Assembly (NCBI RefSeq): GCF_016101585.1
Contig: NZ_JACFQG010000002.1
Location: 310,001-374,000, forward strand
Direction of reading: 5' to 3'
DNA length: 64,000 nucleotides
Source of the DNA: Bifidobacterium polysaccharolyticum
GTDB taxonomy: Bacteria; Actinomycetota; Actinomycetes; Actinomycetales; Bifidobacteriaceae
The notes under the pieces are model-generated. The model did no database searches. It saw only the letters and a program-made list of their open reading frames with translations, and was not told the DNA's origin. The position numbers were made by a program, and so were the translations under genes. Below, piece by piece: positions 26,820 through 34,835 of this stretch. The stretch's first letter is position 1. Every line of letters starts with the position of its first letter.

Positions 26820-27551
26820 TCATCTGGAGTCCGGCATGCTGTTGATGACGAACTCTATTTCGGAATATGCAGGCGGTTGAAGAGCTATGCCGAATGCCAC
26901 CACCGAGCCGAATCCGTCGAAGACGGTGGAGTCCATGGCCAGCACGGGCCGGCCCCTGTCCACATGAAAGTATCCGGCGATCCGCGAATCGACATTCTCG
27001 ATGCGGACCACAACCTCGTTTCTGGCGAGCCTGACGTCGTATTGTTCCTCGATGAAGCTATAGAGGGAGCCATCGGAGAAATCATGCTCGAGTATTTCCG
27101 GAAACTGGACAGCCGACAGGTAGGTGCAGACATATTGATGCAGATTGCCATCGACATAACGCAGTCGTTCCAGTTCGATCAGGTCTGCATCAGCATCGAT
27201 ACCCAACTTGGACGCAAAATCGGCATTCTTGACAATCCTGTTGCCAAGCACCCGGGTCTTGACTGTTTTGCCTAGGTCACGCTGCTGGCGCCAGAATCCC
27301 CTGATGTGGCCGTTGATCACCTCACGAGAGGATGAGGGCGATTTCAACTTGAAGGTACCCTTGCCCTGACTGCGAACGATCAACCCTTCACGAATCAAAT
27401 CTTCTATGGCATGACGAACCGTAATCCGACTGACGTTGTAGCGTGTGCAAAGTTCGGACTCCGTGGGCAGCTGCGCCCCATCCTTCATCCGTTTGATGCT
27501 TCCGCGCAGATGGTCTCGCACGGACACATACTTGGGAATTCCATCTACCAT
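26820..27551 (-). CDS. GntR family regulator with UTRA domain
   Basis: A 243-aa HutC-type regulator, of normal length. The N-terminal winged helix reads LPTESELCTRYNVSRITVRHA and LIREGLIVRSQGKGTF (residues about 28-68). The C-terminal UTRA effector domain runs from about residue 85 to the end (RLRYVDGNLHQYVCTYL, VLAMDSTVFDGFG). The frame is open to 27686; ATG 27551 gives the standard N-terminus MVDGIPKYVSVRDHLR, though only AGGTGG 14 nt upstream supports it. It follows the PTS EIIC gene on the same strand and is the likely local regulator of that PTS; the effector would be a sugar phosphate, by family precedent. Confidence 0.9.
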   Translation of the reverse strand: MVDGIPKYVSVRDHLRGSIKRMKDGAQLPTESELCTRYNVSRITVRHAIEDLIREGLIVRSQGKGTFKLKSPSSSREVINGHIRGFWRQQRDLGKTVKTRVLGNRIVKNADFASKLGIDADADLIELERLRYVDGNLHQYVCTYLSAVQFPEILEHDFSDGSLYSFIEEQYDVRLARNEVVVRIENVDSRIAGYFHVDRGRPVLAMDSTVFDGFGSVVAFGIALQPPAYSEIEFVINSMPDSR

Positions 27552-27796
27552 TGCAAAACCGACCCACCTGATTTCATTGCCCTCATGAATCGAAATCCCG
27601 CGACCTGCGTTAACCAGAGGCCTGCTGCCTTCAATGATTGTAAAAGCCCCTACCTGTTTCTGCCCAATACAGGAGCCAAGCAGCAATATTCTCCGGCTAC
27701 GGATGGGTCATGGAACTGATATTGAAAAGTCCGTTAGTCCCATGACCCCTCTCCATCGCTGTCCCTGCCGGCTTCAGATTGGACAGGGGATTCAAT

Positions 27797-29203
27797 TCAG
27801 GCGACGGCCTTGGCCTTGTCAGCCGAGTCAGCTGCAGCGGCAATGGTCTTCTTGCGCTTGTTCATGAAGTAGGAGACCACATAGACCAGGATCAGCACAA
27901 CAATGATTCCCACGATGATCGCAATCTGGCCGCCAGCCTTGTTGAGGTAGCCCAGGAAGATGCCGGCCACACCAAAATCGGCATCCGAGTATGTGGCGGC
28001 GCCCTTGCCTACAGATCCCAGCACCGGCAGAAGCAGGAGCGGCAGGAAGGTTATGGCCAGGCCGTTAACGAAGGAACCGAGAATGGCTCCACGCCGACCA
28101 CCTGCACCGTTGCCGATTACGCCCGTAGCACCGCCGGTCATGAAGTGGGCCACGACACCGGGAATGATGACGGTGGTTCCGGCCAGGGCCATGATGGCCA
28201 TGCCTACGATGCCGCCGACGAAGCTGGACAGGAACCCAATCAGAACGGCGTTAGGAGCGAAGGTGAAGGTGACGGGAACGTCCAGTGCAGGCTTGGCGTT
28301 CTTGACCAGGTGCTCACTGATGCCCTTGAAGGCAGGAACAATCTCTCCCAGGACCACACGAACACCTGCCAGGATGATGTAGACGCCGGCAGAGAAAGTG
28401 GCGGCCTGCAAGACCACATAGACGATGAAGTTCTGTCCGTCACTGAGCTTGCTCTCGATATAGGCGGGGCCGGCGAAGAGTGCCACGATGACATAGATCA
28501 CAGCCATGGACAGGGCCACGATGACTGTTGTATCGCGCAGGAAGCCCAGGTTCTTGGGGAAGTTGATATCCTCAGTTGATTTGGACGGATGCTTCTTGCT
28601 GCGGGTGAGCGTAGCCACCAGACCACCTAGGGCGATGCCCGAGCCGCCGGTGTGGCCCAGGGCCACATCATCGGTGCCAGTCACCTTTTTCATGAAAGGC
28701 TGCACGACTGCGGGCGAAAGGGTCACAACCAGGCCCTGAGCGATTGAACCCCAAAGCAGGGTCTGCCAGGTGGAGAAACCGGCTGCCACGAAGATGACCG
28801 TTATCATCGTGGCCATATAGAAGGCCACGTGTCCTGATAGGTAAACATATTTGAAATATGAGGTTGCAGAAAGAATGATATTGACAATCATTCCGAAGAA
28901 GAAGATGAGCGCAGCTACGGATCCGTACTTGACCAGTACCGTGCCGACTATGGCCTCGTTATTGGGAACAACGCCCTGGACATGGAAGGCATGCTGGAAC
29001 ATATCCCCAAAGGGGGTCAATGCGTTGGTCACCACGCCAGCGCCAGCGGCCAGGACCAGAAAGCCCACGAACGTGCGTATGGTCCCCTTCATGACATCCG
29101 TGGCAGACTTGCGTTGCAGAGTCAGGCCGAGCAGGGAGATCAGCGCGACGATGACGGAAGGTTGTCGGAAAATGTCCAAAAGGACTTTTAATACCCCGTT
29201 CAT
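27797..29203 (-). CDS. PTS transporter EIIC, ascorbate (UlaA/SgaT) family
   Basis: The membrane permease of a PTS of the L-ascorbate family (468 aa, normal length), with about ten hydrophobic segments and conserved elements GAGVVTNALTPFGDMFQHAF, SGHVAFYM, the cytoplasmic TEDINFPKNLGFLRDT, and VVAHFMTGGATGVIGNGAGGRRGA. It takes up a sugar or sugar acid while EIIB phosphorylates it. The exact substrate is not fixed by the family. Its ATG overlaps the EIIB stop by 4 bp (29200-29203). A close paralogue is encoded at 34836. Confidence 0.92.
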   Translation of the reverse strand: MNGVLKVLLDIFRQPSVIVALISLLGLTLQRKSATDVMKGTIRTFVGFLVLAAGAGVVTNALTPFGDMFQHAFHVQGVVPNNEAIVGTVLVKYGSVAALIFFFGMIVNIILSATSYFKYVYLSGHVAFYMATMITVIFVAAGFSTWQTLLWGSIAQGLVVTLSPAVVQPFMKKVTGTDDVALGHTGGSGIALGGLVATLTRSKKHPSKSTEDINFPKNLGFLRDTTVIVALSMAVIYVIVALFAGPAYIESKLSDGQNFIVYVVLQAATFSAGVYIILAGVRVVLGEIVPAFKGISEHLVKNAKPALDVPVTFTFAPNAVLIGFLSSFVGGIVGMAIMALAGTTVIIPGVVAHFMTGGATGVIGNGAGGRRGAILGSFVNGLAITFLPLLLLPVLGSVGKGAATYSDADFGVAGIFLGYLNKAGGQIAIIVGIIVVLILVYVVSYFMNKRKKTIAAAADSADKAKAVA

Positions 29204-29505
29204 GCCGCCTGCCCCCCTTCAGGAACATCCATGCCATGGCGCTTCAGGGCCTCGGCAAGCTTTTCTTTGATCTCATTCATGTCGATCAGACTGTTCAAAA
29301 CGACTACGTCTCCCAGATCCTTGGCAGCATCAGCGATGTCACGCCCGACAAAAATAATATCGGCATCGCCCTTGTTGACCGAACCCAGATCGCTATGGTT
29401 GGTCTCGACCCCAGTCACGCCAAGCTCTTTCAGCGCCTTGTCAATATTGAGCTGGGTAATGAAGCTCGACCCCAGTCCAGTGCTGCAAACCGTCAGAATC
29501 TTCAT
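29200..29505 (-). CDS. PTS EIIB component, ascorbate/lactose-type fold
   Basis: The soluble EIIB phosphocarrier (101 aa) that passes phosphate from EIIA to the sugar. The phosphocysteine is Cys7 in the loop VCSTGLGSSF. ATG 29505 has GAAAGGTAATCAAC upstream. It starts 5 bp after EIIA and overlaps EIIC by ATGA, so the three are one operon. Confidence 0.93.
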   Translation of the reverse strand: MKILTVCSTGLGSSFITQLNIDKALKELGVTGVETNHSDLGSVNKGDADIIFVGRDIADAAKDLGDVVVLNSLIDMNEIKEKLAEALKRHGMDVPEGGQAA

Positions 29506-29510
29506 GTTGA

Positions 29511-29960
29511 TTACCTTTCTTCCTCGAGGATCGTCCTCAATTCCTCAACGTTCGCGGCCTTGCCCAGCCGTTCCTGATTCTTCGCGTCACTCAGGAAGGT
29601 CGCCAGCGATTGCATCAGGCTTAGATGGCTGTTCGAGTCCTGCGCCGCCAGGCAGAAGAGCGTGCTGATCGGGTGGTCCTGAGAATCGGCCAACAGGAAG
29701 GGACTGCCAACCTTCAGCACCGATAGAGAGGTGGTCACAACGCCTGCCTCGGGCCTGGCATGGGCCATGGCAATGCCTTGACCCAGATCAATATAGGTGC
29801 CGCCTGGTTTGCGTATCGAAGCCTTGATGGCATCGACATAAGAGGGTTTGATCCTTCCAAGATCAACCAGCGGACCGGTGACCACGTCCACCGCTTCTTC
29901 CCAACCGGCTACGCCGTCCCTGTACATGACGGTGCCTTCCGGGAAATACTCGTTCAGCAA
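29511..29960 (-). CDS. PTS EIIA component, fructose/mannitol-ascorbate type
   Basis: The EIIA phosphocarrier (149 aa from the proposed start), receiving phosphate from HPr on His67 in GIAMAHARPEAG. The frame is open upstream to 30056, but that region contains the promoter. TTG 29960 has a perfect AGGAGG 4 nt before it and yields the normal family length, so I prefer TTG over ATG 29975, which would lie on top of the Shine-Dalgarno. It is the first gene of the operon and is followed by EIIB and EIIC. No enzyme I or HPr is present here; they would come from ptsI and ptsH at 37-39.5 kb. Confidence 0.88.
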   Translation of the reverse strand: MLNEYFPEGTVMYRDGVAGWEEAVDVVTGPLVDLGRIKPSYVDAIKASIRKPGGTYIDLGQGIAMAHARPEAGVVTTSLSVLKVGSPFLLADSQDHPISTLFCLAAQDSNSHLSLMQSLATFLSDAKNQERLGKAANVEELRTILEEER

Positions 29961-30054
29961 TTTGCCTCCTCGCATACGATGAAGCCCATCCGCTTCGGAG
30001 CGAATGATCGTGGGAGAATACCTCCCCGGAACTTCAACCTCGAATTCCGCAAAC

Positions 30055-30083
30055 ATTATAACAACATGACAATATGATGTCTA
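30055..30083 (-). promoter_or_regulatory. Promoter of the first PTS operon
   Basis: A -35 box TAGACA (30078-30083) and a consensus -10 box TATAAT (30055-30060) with a 17-nt spacer, reading toward EIIA. Transcription would start near 30048, giving a leader of about 88 nt. Confidence 0.75.
30068..30081. promoter_or_regulatory. Candidate GntR operator
   Basis: Inverted repeat GACA-N6-TGTC covering the -35 box and part of the spacer of the PTS promoter. The position suits a repressor, and the GntR/UTRA protein encoded at 26820 is the obvious candidate; binding is inference. Confidence 0.45.
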
Positions 30084-30286
30084 AACGTGCGTGTTCAAAT
30101 ACCGTATTGCTCAGGCACCATATTCCGAGTCTTTGACTAAGACCCGGGCCCTTGGCACAGGCAAGATCCGGTGAAGTGAGCGCGGCAACAGGTTGCATAC
30201 GGATTCAGACCGGGGCCGCTGGGATCGCTCAAATAAGCGATCAGCCTCCACATAATCAAGCCAGCATCGATGGAGGCGGCAGTTAA

Positions 30287-30296
30287 CCCCCCCCCC
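30287..30296. repeat. C10 homopolymer tract
   Basis: Ten consecutive C (ten G on the minus strand) about 204 bp upstream of the -35 box of the first PTS promoter. Tracts of this kind can change length by slipped-strand mispairing. Confidence 0.7.
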
Positions 30297-30535
30297 TACC
30301 CCTGCAGACAGCAGAGGATTCCTATTCCAGCGCAAGGCTCACATACCCTTCTACCAGTCAGAAATGAACGGCTTCTGTTCTTGCGGGTTTTATGCTCAGC
30401 ATGCACGGAACGGTGCGTCAGGGCCGAGATCCTTGGCCAAGGAAAGCAGCAGGCGGCAGACTTGAGGCGCATTTGTTGATTAATAGATAGATTTTGCATT
30501 TCACAACAGAGCGGCTTTTCTTTTACGAAGACTTT

Positions 30536-30555
30536 TGTCACACAGATGTCACACA
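30536..30555. repeat. Direct repeat TGTCACACA x2, 11-bp period
   Basis: TGTCACACA occurs at 30536-30544 and again at 30547-30555. The 11-bp period equals about one helical turn, as expected for two protein subunits on one DNA face. No bound protein is known. Confidence 0.5.
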
Positions 30556-30590
30556 AAATCATGTTTCAAGCAAATCACTTAAGCAAAGGA

Positions 30591-30623
30591 AAAGCCCCGC
30601 AGCCTTTGCGGCTGTAGGGCTTT
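30591..30623 (-). terminator. Terminator of tRNA-Lys
   Basis: Hairpin AAAGCCCTACAGCC / GGCTGCGGGGCTTT read on the minus strand (two mismatched or wobble positions), followed by TCCTTTGC, 7 bp after the tRNA 3' end. Confidence 0.7.
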
Positions 30624-30630
30624 GACTCTG

Positions 30631-30704
30631 TGCCCCCACGGGGGCTCGAACCCCGGACACGCTGATTAAGAGTCAGCTGCTCTAGCCAACTGAGCTATAG
30701 GGGC
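30631..30704 (-). tRNA. tRNA-Lys (anticodon CTT)
   Basis: A complete cloverleaf on the minus strand: acceptor GCCCCTA pairs with TGGGGGC (one G-U) with discriminator A, D-arm AGCTCAGTTGGCTAGAGC, anticodon loop CTCTTAA, T-arm GGGGTTCGAGCCCC. CCA is not encoded. The anticodon 5'-CTT-3' reads AAG lysine codons. Confidence 0.96.
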
Positions 30705-30730
30705 TGGGCACTTTCAAGAGCCAAGTAGAT

Positions 30731-30758
30731 ACTATACACGGTTTCGGCAGGCCCGCAA
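30731..30758 (-). promoter_or_regulatory. Promoter of tRNA-Lys
   Basis: A -35-like TTGCGG (30753-30758), 16-nt spacer and -10 TATAGT (30731-30736), ending 26 nt before the tRNA 5' end. Confidence 0.6.
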
Positions 30759-30783
30759 CACGGCGCGTCACAGGCCTGCCGAA
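30743..30783 (-). terminator. Hairpin after fhs
   Basis: Perfect 11-bp stem TTCGGCAGGCC / GGCCTGCCGAA with a long loop just downstream of fhs, without a T run. It overlaps the -35 region of the tRNA-Lys promoter. Confidence 0.5.
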
Positions 30784-30801
30784 TCCATATGCATGGCCTG
30801 C

Positions 30802-32322
30802 TCAGACGATCTTGGGCATGGGCGTGGTCAGGGAAGTGGTCAGATTCACCTGCAGGAGGCCAGCACCCGTATGGGCCTCGACCTTCTTCAGGGTGACTGT
30901 GCGCTTGTCCTGGTCGGCCCGGTCATCGTCGGTCATGGTAGCCGGAGATTTGACCGCCACTACGACCAGATCCTCGAGGGAAATGCCAGCTTTGCTGCAC
31001 AGGTCGGAGGCTGCCTGGAGGCTGTCTTGGAAGCCCTCACGCTCGACGACCCGATCAGCCGGTACCCCATAAGCGCTCTTGGCGATCCAGCGAATCCGAT
31101 CCGGCACGGACATATCATGCAGGCTGGCTGTATCCATCTGGGCTTTCGCGGGTTCCTGCAGGGCCTTGATCAAATCATCCAGCTGAGACTCCAGGGCCTT
31201 GCCCCCGTCCCGGAAGAGGTTGCCCGCGATAGGCCTGCGGAAGCCCAGGCCGTCGGCGGTCTCCCGCAAGGAATCCACCTGGTCGTCCTCGCCCTCCCAG
31301 AGGTTGATCAGAGGGAAGGTGGGGATACCCAGTCCTTCAAGACGGTGCACGTGGAAGGGATAACGCCAGCTCAGCTTGGGATCGTCCCGCCAGGTGGTGG
31401 CACGGGTGACGACCACGGCGGCGGCCGGCCACTGGGCCCCATACTCGCGGGCGGCGATGTCCAGCCACTTCTGGGCGCCGGCATCGGCTCCGTAGCCCGC
31501 CTCGACGACGACCACATCGTGTCGGGCACAGGCCATCTCCACGGACACCAGGCTGGGAATGCCGATGGAGACGTTGGCGAATGGCCCCCCATGCACGTAG
31601 ACCGGAGAACCCTCCAGGGTCTGGGTGAAAGCGGGCTTGACCGCATCGGTCAGGATGCCGGTGATCCGCCACAGGTCCACAAACTCTCCGAAGGTGACGG
31701 GACGGCCATCCAAGGTCCCCGCGACCATGGCGGCCACGCGCCGTTTGATCTCATCCATGCTCCGGGAGAGCACTACGATCTGCATGAGCTCACAGGTGGG
31801 CGTCAACACGGTCCGTTCGGGCAGATCGCCCTTGCCGCGGTCCACGGTGATCTGGCGCAGGGACCGCGAAGGCACCTCGCTGACCCTAGGCACCAGGACG
31901 GTGTCCAACCGACCCTCGTCCACAGCCTTCTCTGCAAAGGAGACCAGCAGGTTCTGGGCGGATTCGATGGCCGCCATCTCCCCGCACAGGCCCCAGTCCA
32001 CCAGCTCAGGATGGGTCAGGGAGGACTTGCCCCCACCAGAGGCGCCACCCTTGGAACCGGCAGCGGTAATGCCCATGCTGGGCTGACGCAGGACAGCTGC
32101 GGCATCCACTCCCCGGGCGCGCAGGGCATCAATCAGCGCGATGGTGGTGGTGGTCTTGCCCTCCCCTCGCGAAGCCTTGAGCGGGGTGTCTGCGGTAACA
32201 AGCAGCACCCGGCCATGCTTGCGCGGCATATCCGGATGATCCTGCAGATCCTTCAGGTAGCCGAAGGCATCGATCTTGTCAAACAGACCGTATGGCCTGA
32301 CGTAATCATCGAAGCCCGTCAT
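30802..32322 (-). CDS. fhs: Formate-tetrahydrofolate ligase
   Basis: ATP-dependent synthesis of 10-formyl-tetrahydrofolate from formate for one-carbon metabolism (506 aa; many homologues are about 550). Visible are the nucleotide loop SRGEGKTTTTIALIDAL, LRQPSMGITAAGSKGGASGGG (split here), the PTCELMQIVVLSRSMDEIK segment and the GGPFANVSIGIPSLVSVEMA block. I chose ATG 32322, preceded by AGGAGGAGAGCCTC, over an open frame to 32352. In organisms that make formate by pyruvate formate-lyase it recycles formate into purines; that context is inference. It starts 39 bp after the C69 dipeptidase gene, probably in one transcript. Confidence 0.95.
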   Translation of the reverse strand: MTGFDDYVRPYGLFDKIDAFGYLKDLQDHPDMPRKHGRVLLVTADTPLKASRGEGKTTTTIALIDALRARGVDAAAVLRQPSMGITAAGSKGGASGGGKSSLTHPELVDWGLCGEMAAIESAQNLLVSFAEKAVDEGRLDTVLVPRVSEVPSRSLRQITVDRGKGDLPERTVLTPTCELMQIVVLSRSMDEIKRRVAAMVAGTLDGRPVTFGEFVDLWRITGILTDAVKPAFTQTLEGSPVYVHGGPFANVSIGIPSLVSVEMACARHDVVVVEAGYGADAGAQKWLDIAAREYGAQWPAAAVVVTRATTWRDDPKLSWRYPFHVHRLEGLGIPTFPLINLWEGEDDQVDSLRETADGLGFRRPIAGNLFRDGGKALESQLDDLIKALQEPAKAQMDTASLHDMSVPDRIRWIAKSAYGVPADRVVEREGFQDSLQAASDLCSKAGISLEDLVVVAVKSPATMTDDDRADQDKRTVTLKKVEAHTGAGLLQVNLTTSLTTPMPKIV

Positions 32323-32361
32323 GAGGCTCTCCTCCTCTATGATCCTTGTCAATCGGATGGC

Positions 32362-33888
32362 TCAGTTATCGGACAGATGGTAGCCGTTGCGCATGCCCAT
32401 GCTGGCCGTGTAGAGCACCTGGCTCAGCAGGTCGTCGGTCTCCTTGCGCAGACGGTCGGCCATATCCTGGTTGGCAGCCTCCAGCACCTGGCGAACCTCG
32501 GGGTTGTCAGTGCCTTTATCGGCACCTTCCAAGCGGGCCACCTGTTCATCTGTGGCGGCAATCATGCGATGACCCTCAGCGCCAACGCCCTGTTGGTAAC
32601 GTTCGACTGCCGCCAGTGTGCCGGCAAAGGCCGAGTCGCACAAGGCGGCGATCAGTCGGTCGGACCAGTAGAGGCTGTCGGTGGAAACCCGGCCCGTGGT
32701 GTTGGCCAGATAGTCGGGCGTACGATCCACATTTGCATAGAAGGGAACCAGGGCATTGAAGGCGTTGGACCCGTATGAAATCCACTGGATGGCCCGGCAG
32801 GATTCAGGCTGGTAGGGGCGCAGCTGGATCAGGGACAGCTGGTCGTTGCGATTGATGCCGATGGGGCGGTAAAGCCCCTTGGTGTGCTCGTCGCCGGTCC
32901 GCCCATAGGGATCGTAGGGTGTGCCCTGGTAGTGAGAGCTGAGCAAGTATTTGACATCCTCCACGGTAATCAGCCACTCAGGCTGACGGCACCAAGGGAT
33001 GTTGTCGCTGGTGGGAGTGTGATCGGCGTCCGGCCCGTCCCAGATCTCGTCATAAGGGTTGAGGAAGCGCTGCATGTACCAGGCCCGAGGCGTGTTGTAC
33101 ACATGGTCCGAGTCGCTGTGGGATCCAAAGGCATCGCGCGGGTTGAAGGGCGAAGTTGACTCCACGGACAGGTCCAGGTAGTTGTCGGCGATGAACTCCC
33201 GCAGGTCGGCCGAGCAAAGGTGGTCGGTCTGGTCTCCGAAGGCATCGTCCAAATCAAACTCGTCAATGCCCAGCTGGTTGGGCATGGTCACATAGGAATC
33301 GTCAGGCACACGCTTGGCGATCCAGTGATGGCCGCCCACGGTTTCCATCCACCAGATCTCGTCCACGTCGCTGAAAGCGATGCCATTCATCTCGTAGGTA
33401 CCGTAGCGCTCCAACAGGGAACCCAGCCGCTGGACGCCCTCCCGAGCCGAGTGGATATAAGGCAGGACAATGGTGACGAAGTCCTCCTCGCCGATGCCTC
33501 CGGGCACCGCGGCCAGATAGTCCTTATCCCCGGGACGGCCCTGGGCGGGTGTGGGCTCAACCAGCGGATCTGCACCCAGAACACGTTCGTTGGTGGTGAT
33601 GGTCTCGGTGGCTGACATGGCCACATTGGCGCTGTTGACGCCTGCAGCAGCCCAGAGCCCCTGATTGTGCAAAGCATCGGGCACCGAGGTATAGCGCATG
33701 GGCTCTTCGGGCAGGTCTATTTCCAGATGGCTGATCACACTGTGGTAGTGCCGCGGCTGCTGGTCGGGAGCCACTACCACGAAGCGCTTGGGACGAAACT
33801 CTCCGTTGGACGAATCCTCATCCCGAGCGATGATGGTGGACCCGTCGTAACTGGCATTCTTGCCTATCAGAAGCGTGGTGCAGGGCAT
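32362..33888 (-). CDS. pepD: C69 family dipeptidase (PepD type)
   Basis: An N-terminal-nucleophile cysteine dipeptidase (508 aa, normal length). With ATG 33888 the mature nucleophile is Cys3 (MPCTTLLIGKNASYDGS), exposed by removal of the first residues, followed by the conserved ARDEDSSNGEF. Other family blocks are GVNSANVAMSATETITTN and DVDEIWWMETVGGHHW. The ORF extends to 33930, but the family N-terminus and AAAGGAAG upstream favour 33888. There is no signal peptide, so it acts in the cytoplasm on imported peptides. It lies between the YbhB gene and fhs. Confidence 0.93.
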   Translation of the reverse strand: MPCTTLLIGKNASYDGSTIIARDEDSSNGEFRPKRFVVVAPDQQPRHYHSVISHLEIDLPEEPMRYTSVPDALHNQGLWAAAGVNSANVAMSATETITTNERVLGADPLVEPTPAQGRPGDKDYLAAVPGGIGEEDFVTIVLPYIHSAREGVQRLGSLLERYGTYEMNGIAFSDVDEIWWMETVGGHHWIAKRVPDDSYVTMPNQLGIDEFDLDDAFGDQTDHLCSADLREFIADNYLDLSVESTSPFNPRDAFGSHSDSDHVYNTPRAWYMQRFLNPYDEIWDGPDADHTPTSDNIPWCRQPEWLITVEDVKYLLSSHYQGTPYDPYGRTGDEHTKGLYRPIGINRNDQLSLIQLRPYQPESCRAIQWISYGSNAFNALVPFYANVDRTPDYLANTTGRVSTDSLYWSDRLIAALCDSAFAGTLAAVERYQQGVGAEGHRMIAATDEQVARLEGADKGTDNPEVRQVLEAANQDMADRLRKETDDLLSQVLYTASMGMRNGYHLSDN

Positions 33889-34043
33889 ATAAGCGTCTTC
33901 CTTTGTCTGATCGCGGTCAACTGTCATCACCAGTCCGGAAGTCGGGGGATGTCATGGTACCGACTGCGTGGGCAGGCAGGGATGACGGCCGTCTGCGCAC
34001 TTAGGGCATGACCTCACTCTAGTGCTAGACCGCCCCAACCAGA

Positions 34044-34616
34044 TCAGGCATCAGCTGGCAGCCAGGCCCGGGCTGCTGCGGCCACCGGCTGGGCGGAATG
34101 GATGGCATGGGCCAGGGCATTGAGCCAGAACCCCTCCTCCAGGCCGGGCAAGATCTTCTGTGTGGCCCAGACCGACAGCACATAGTCATGAACCCGGTCC
34201 GGAGGCGTGGGGCCGTTGTAACGCATAAGCACGGCGGGATCGTCAGCGATCTCCTCCTCCATAACCAGGGGCGAGGCTGCCGAGGTACGCCCTTGGGGCA
34301 CACCGGGAATCAGATCAGACAGATTTCTGGAGAAGTCCTCAGGAATCGCCAGCACGGAGCTTTCGGTCCCCTCAGGCTGCAAGGCGAGCAAAGCCTCAAC
34401 GGGCAGGTTGGCCAGGGACCAGTGAATCCAGGGGAAGCCACACACGGGCACGGAATCAGGATCCACCAGCATCCAGTGCAGGTAGCGGGCCTCCTGGGGC
34501 ACATCCTCGAGCCGGAAGGGGAAGGAGACTACAGGACGTCCCTTGCGGGTAAGGGACTGAGGGGCGCGCTTGGCGTACCGATCGGGAATAGTGCCGAAAT
34601 CAGTGATAATCCTCAT
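34044..34616 (-). CDS. YbhB/YbcL family (PEBP-like) protein
   Basis: A 190-aa phosphatidylethanolamine-binding-protein-fold member. It shows the ligand-site motif VDPDSVPVCGFPWIHW, the RYNGPTPPDRVHDYVLSVWA block and the C-terminal helix typical of bacterial YbhB. ATG 34616 matches the family N-terminus (MRIITDFGTIPDRYA), though no clear Shine-Dalgarno is seen. It is cytoplasmic with no signal sequence. The function of bacterial members is unknown. Confidence 0.88.
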   Translation of the reverse strand: MRIITDFGTIPDRYAKRAPQSLTRKGRPVVSFPFRLEDVPQEARYLHWMLVDPDSVPVCGFPWIHWSLANLPVEALLALQPEGTESSVLAIPEDFSRNLSDLIPGVPQGRTSAASPLVMEEEIADDPAVLMRYNGPTPPDRVHDYVLSVWATQKILPGLEEGFWLNALAHAIHSAQPVAAAARAWLPADA

Positions 34617-34721
34617 GATTCGATTCTCGCCCGCCCAGCCGACGAGGTCAAGTTCTTCCGTGAAACCGGCCGCAAACAGCACTCCGCACGATAAATTCCA
34701 CTACCCTGCGCAAAAAGTGCA

Positions 34722-34766
34722 AGAGCCGCCCGGATCCTTCCACATGGAAACGATCCGGGCGGCTCT
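34722..34766 (-). terminator. Terminator of the second PTS operon
   Basis: Perfect 15-bp inverted repeat AGAGCCGCCCGGATC with a 15-nt loop, 70 bp after the EIIC stop; the minus strand continues TGCACTTTTTGCG. Confidence 0.85.
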
Positions 34767-34835
34767 AAATCGGACTAGGAGAAAGGAATCAGCAATACCC
34801 CTCTCCCGGCGCTTATACGGCGAGCTTGTGCATGC

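Larger units (their letters stand above)
30084..30590. other. Non-coding gap upstream of the first PTS
   Basis: No convincing gene on either strand; short frames here have no family resemblance or ribosome binding site. It holds a run of ten C (30287-30296) and a 9-bp direct repeat (30536-30555), listed separately. Confidence 0.6.

Noticed and set aside
30793-32778. A 661-codon plus-strand open frame
   Set aside because: It is antisense to fhs and the end of pepD, both confidently assigned; its residues are Gly/His/Asp-rich as expected for a shadow.
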